Both the position numbers and the translations under genes were made by a program. The notes beneath the pieces are model-generated. The model searched no databases and was not told the DNA's origin. It saw only the letters and a program-made list of their open reading frames with translations. This document shows positions 61,362 to 64,000 of a stretch of DNA of 64,000 nt, piece after piece. The stretch spans positions 124,001-188,000 of the forward strand of contig NZ_JNYJ01000014.1 of NCBI RefSeq assembly GCF_000716715.1. The letters run 5' to 3'. This DNA comes from Dactylosporangium aurantiacum. GTDB lineage: Bacteria; Actinomycetota; Actinomycetes; Mycobacteriales; Micromonosporaceae. Within the stretch, counting starts at the first letter, position 1. Every line of letters starts with the position of its first letter.

Positions 61362-63155
61362 ATGACGCAGCGGACGGTCTCGGACGTGCTGGTCGAGCGG
61401 CTCACGGCGTGGGGCGTCGAGCGGGTGTTCGGCTACGCGGGCGACGGCATCGACGGGGTCCTCGGGGCGCTGCGGCGGGCCGGCAGACCCGAGTTCGTGC
61501 AGGCCCGGCACGAGGAGACGGCGGCGTTCATGGCGGTCGGGCACGCCAAGTACACCGGTGGGGTCGGCGTGTGCCTGTCCACCCAGGGGCCCGGGGCGGT
61601 GCACCTGCTCAACGGCCTGTACGACGCCAAGCTCGACGGGAAACCGGTCGTGGCCATCGTCGGGCAGCAGGTGTCCACCGTGCTCGGCAGCGCCTACCAG
61701 CAGGAGATCGACCTGGTGCGGCTGTTCGGCGACGTGTGCGCCCAGTTCGTGCAGCAGGCGCACACCCCGCAGCAGGTGCCGATGCTGCTGGACCGGGCGT
61801 TCCGCACCGCCGTGGCGGCCCGCGGACCGACGTGCGTGATCCTGCCGCACGACGTGCAGGGCGCGCCCGCGCCGGACCCGGCGGCGCACGAGCACGGCGT
61901 GCTGGTCACCAGCCCCGGGCTGCGACCGGCGCGGGTCATCCCGTTCGAGGAGGACCTGCGCGCCGCCGCCGAGCTGCTCGGCGCCGGGCGGCGGGTCGCG
62001 ATCCTCGTCGGCCAGGGCGGCGCCGGCGCCGCGGACGAGATCGCCGAGCTCGCCGAGCGGCTCGGCGCCGGTGTCGCCGCGTCGCTGCTGGGCAAGCCGG
62101 TCCTGGACGAGGGCCTGCCGTTCCACACCGGCGTGCTCGGGCACCTCGGCACGACGGCCAGCACCGAGCTGATGCGCGGCTGCGACACGCTGCTGCTGGT
62201 CGGCACCAACGACCCGTGGACCGAGTTCTACCCGCGGCCCGGGCAGGCCCGCGCCGTGCAGATCGACATCGACGGCCGGCGGCTCGGCGTGCGGTACCCG
62301 GTGGAGGTGCCGCTGCTCGGCGACGCCCGGCCCACCCTGCGTGCGCTGCTGGACCTGCTGCCGGCCGCCACGGACCGGTCCTGGCAGCGGCGGGTGACGG
62401 CGTGGACCCGCGAGTGGCACGAGCTCGCCGCGGCCCGCGCGGCCGCCCCGGCGGAGCCGATGAACCCGCAGCACGTGATCCGGTCGCTGTCGGCGCGGCT
62501 GCCGCACGACGCGCAGGTCTCCGTCGACGTCGGTTCGGTCGTGTACTGGTACGCCCGGCACCTGCGGCTGCCGCCCGGCGTGCCGGCCCACCTGTCCAGC
62601 ACCCTGGCGTCGATGGGTTCGGCGCTGCCGTACGGGCTCGCCGCGAAGCTCGCCCGCCCGGACCGGCCGGTGATCGCGCTCGCCGGTGACGGCGCGATGC
62701 AGATGAACGGCCTGGCCGAGCTCGTCACCGTCGCCGCGCGCCGCCACGACTGGGCCGACCCGCGGTTCGTGGTGTGCGTGCTGAACAACCGTGACCTGGC
62801 CGAGGTGAGCTGGGAGCAGCGTGAGATGGAGGGTGAGCCGCGCTTCGACGCGTCACAGCGGCTGCCGGACGTGCCCTACGCTCGGTGGGCCGAGCTGCTC
62901 GGCCTGCGGGGTGTGCGGGTCAGCGGGCCGGCGGAGCTGGACGCGGCCTGGGACGCGGCGCTGTCCGCGGACGGCCCGTTCGTCATCGACGCCGTCGTGG
63001 ATCCGGCGACGCCGCTGCTGCCGCCGCTGCAGGACCTCGAGAAGGTCCGGCCGATGTACGCCGGGCTGGCCGCCGAGGACACCGATCTCGCCCGGCGCGC
63101 CGCGGCGTACCTGCGACGGGAACGTGCCGGAGAAGGCTTTGACGATCCGAACTGA
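61362..63155 (+). CDS. Thiamine-diphosphate enzyme, PoxB/acetolactate-synthase-like
   Basis: 597 residues. Domain order is Pyr (1-175, catalytic Glu in QARHEETAAFMAVGHAK), central (about 190-330) and PP (about 365-560, with the TDP/Mg motif ALAGDGAMQMNGLAELV and then VVCVLNNRDLAEVSWEQ). Overall features (FGYAGDGIDGVLGALRRAG, LLNGLYDAKLDGKPVVAIVG) point to the pyruvate oxidase/quinone-dependent pyruvate dehydrogenase branch more than to biosynthetic acetolactate synthase. No small regulatory subunit gene is adjacent. Acetate formation from pyruvate is the inferred role. It overlaps the next gene by 17 bp. Confidence 0.85.
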   Translation: MTQRTVSDVLVERLTAWGVERVFGYAGDGIDGVLGALRRAGRPEFVQARHEETAAFMAVGHAKYTGGVGVCLSTQGPGAVHLLNGLYDAKLDGKPVVAIVGQQVSTVLGSAYQQEIDLVRLFGDVCAQFVQQAHTPQQVPMLLDRAFRTAVAARGPTCVILPHDVQGAPAPDPAAHEHGVLVTSPGLRPARVIPFEEDLRAAAELLGAGRRVAILVGQGGAGAADEIAELAERLGAGVAASLLGKPVLDEGLPFHTGVLGHLGTTASTELMRGCDTLLLVGTNDPWTEFYPRPGQARAVQIDIDGRRLGVRYPVEVPLLGDARPTLRALLDLLPAATDRSWQRRVTAWTREWHELAAARAAAPAEPMNPQHVIRSLSARLPHDAQVSVDVGSVVYWYARHLRLPPGVPAHLSSTLASMGSALPYGLAAKLARPDRPVIALAGDGAMQMNGLAELVTVAARRHDWADPRFVVCVLNNRDLAEVSWEQREMEGEPRFDASQRLPDVPYARWAELLGLRGVRVSGPAELDAAWDAALSADGPFVIDAVVDPATPLLPPLQDLEKVRPMYAGLAAEDTDLARRAAAYLRRERAGEGFDDPN

Positions 63156-64000
63156 AGAGCAACGCCCGCTGCTGGGCGTCGAACCGGTCAGCGCCCCGAC
63201 GCAGACCACCGACCAGGCCCGCCGGGAGCCCGCCTGGCGCCGGGCCGGTGCCGCGGCGGCCGGGGCGTGGCAACGGGTCCCGGCGCACTGGCGGCAGGCG
63301 CTGGTCCTGTTCGCGGTGTCCAAGGCGGTCCTCACCGCCGTCGGCGTGTTCGCGCTGCAGGCGTTCGCGAACTCGCCGGGCAGCCCGCCGCCGGACGACA
63401 CGCTCATGTTCCGGGACCGGCTCGGCGTCTCCTCCCACACCTGGTACTCGATGTGGTTCGCGTGGGACTCGTTCCAGTACCGCAACCTCGCCTCGACGCC
63501 GCTGCACGAGCCGTGGGAGCACTTCGGGTTCCCGCTGCTGTACCCGATGCTGGGCAAGGCGGTCGCGGTGCCGCTCGGCGGTGACACCGCCCTGGCGCTG
63601 CTGCTCATCGCCGAGGTCGCCTACCTGGTGCTGCTGTCCTACCTGTACCGGTGGGCGCTGCTGCTGACCGGCGACCCGGCGACCGCGGCCCGGACCACCC
63701 GCTACCTGGTGCTGCTGCCGACGGCGTTCCTGTTCCACGCGGCGCTGACCGAGTCGCTGTTCGTGTGCCTGGCCGTCGCCGCGTTCTACCACGCCGAACG
63801 CCGGCAGTGGCCGCTCGTCGGGGTCCTCGGGTTCTTCCTGGCGCTGAGCCGGTCCGTCGGATTCCTGGTGGCGCTGCCGCTGGCGCTGCTCCTGCTCGGC
63901 CAGCAGGACTGGCGCACCCCCGCCCGGGCGGTGCGGGCCGCCGTGCGCACCGGCTGGCCGCTGCTGCTCTTCCCGGCCGGCTGGTGGACGTTCATGGCCG
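63139..64000 (+). CDS. PIG-V-like mannosyltransferase family membrane protein (3' end outside window)
   Basis: About 287 residues are visible from TTG 63139. GGAGAAGG lies 2 nt upstream of TTG; GGAG of this site gives a 6-nt spacing. No ATG or GTG occurs until well inside the first helix. After a 50-residue cytoplasmic tail come membrane helices (ALVLFAVSKAVLTAVGVFAL first). The first outer loop has the family signature WDSFQYRNLAS with candidate catalytic Asp, then GFPLLYPMLGK. Members transfer mannose from a lipid-linked donor. It is coupled to the TPP enzyme gene by a 17-bp overlap although no shared pathway is evident. Confidence 0.8.
   Translation, partial: MTIRTEEQRPLLGVEPVSAPTQTTDQARREPAWRRAGAAAAGAWQRVPAHWRQALVLFAVSKAVLTAVGVFALQAFANSPGSPPPDDTLMFRDRLGVSSHTWYSMWFAWDSFQYRNLASTPLHEPWEHFGFPLLYPMLGKAVAVPLGGDTALALLLIAEVAYLVLLSYLYRWALLLTGDPATAARTTRYLVLLPTAFLFHAALTESLFVCLAVAAFYHAERRQWPLVGVLGFFLALSRSVGFLVALPLALLLLGQQDWRTPARAVRAAVRTGWPLLLFPAGWWTFMA

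Overview
High-GC actinomycete chromosome segment. Third codon positions are almost all G/C, starts are often GTG or TTG, and the gene set is typical of filamentous actinobacteria: an aa3 oxidase with an actinobacterial subunit IV, an F420-type LLM oxidoreductase, a Rox-type rifamycin monooxygenase, partner-switching STAS/HATPase proteins, and GH43/GH36 sugar-use genes. A Micromonosporaceae-like or related actinomycete is my best guess. Nothing in the window fixes genus or species. There is no rRNA, tRNA, CRISPR array, transposase or prophage. One gene runs off each end, and no gene-free stretch exceeds 300 bp.

Layout. 1-3140: 3'-truncated extended GlmS-like gene (minus) with a clear promoter. 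3398-6670: zinc alcohol dehydrogenase, FGE-like protein, MarR regulator and a divergent quinone-oxidoreductase-like gene whose start overlaps that of MarR. 6839-11141: an unknown protein, then an RHH/HicB-like regulator - DUF4097 - MMPL transporter operon whose promoter appears leaderless and carries an operator-like palindrome. 11229-15437: secreted M28 aminopeptidase, a decayed MFS fragment, GH43 beta-xylosidase-like enzyme and a Cys-rich four-helix copper-binding protein.

15440-21415: a tightly overlapping six-gene operon (GT2, DUF2064, methyltransferase, a membrane cytochrome-b-like/molybdopterin oxidoreductase fusion, a membrane protein, a polytopic mannosyltransferase-like GT). It faces a divergent NAD-sugar epimerase across a repeat-rich intergenic region, and looks like a cell-surface glycan or glycolipid locus. 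21458-28917: MFS exporter, DUF2334 lipoprotein, ROK regulator with a divergent Gfo/Idh oxidoreductase, and an ABC exporter. 29015-30549: rifamycin monooxygenase rox preceded by a 17-codon leader ORF with a strong Shine-Dalgarno and a long hairpin.

30637-38376: alpha-galactoside-type utilisation locus. A secreted DUF4832/FN3 protein faces a divergent MalFG-like permease pair, followed by a sugar-binding lipoprotein, a cytoplasmic GH36 alpha-galactosidase and a truncated DeoR-type regulator. 38594-46622: TPR-like protein, NYN-LOTUS protein, amidohydrolase, DJ-1/PfpI protein, ctaF-ctaD oxidase genes without subunits II/III, and an acyltransferase. 46669-53161: mixed metabolic and regulatory genes (DUF1622, F420-type LLM enzyme, FAD reductase, GlxA-type regulator, methyltransferase, cupin, CPCC protein, TetR). 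53297-57076: a 1259-residue wall-anchored protein with seven CshA-type repeats and an LPxTG-like signal. 57183-64000: methyltransferase, a STAS-HATPase fusion with a separate STAS antagonist, an acyltransferase-SGNH protein, a PoxB-like TPP enzyme, and the start of a PIG-V-like mannosyltransferase.
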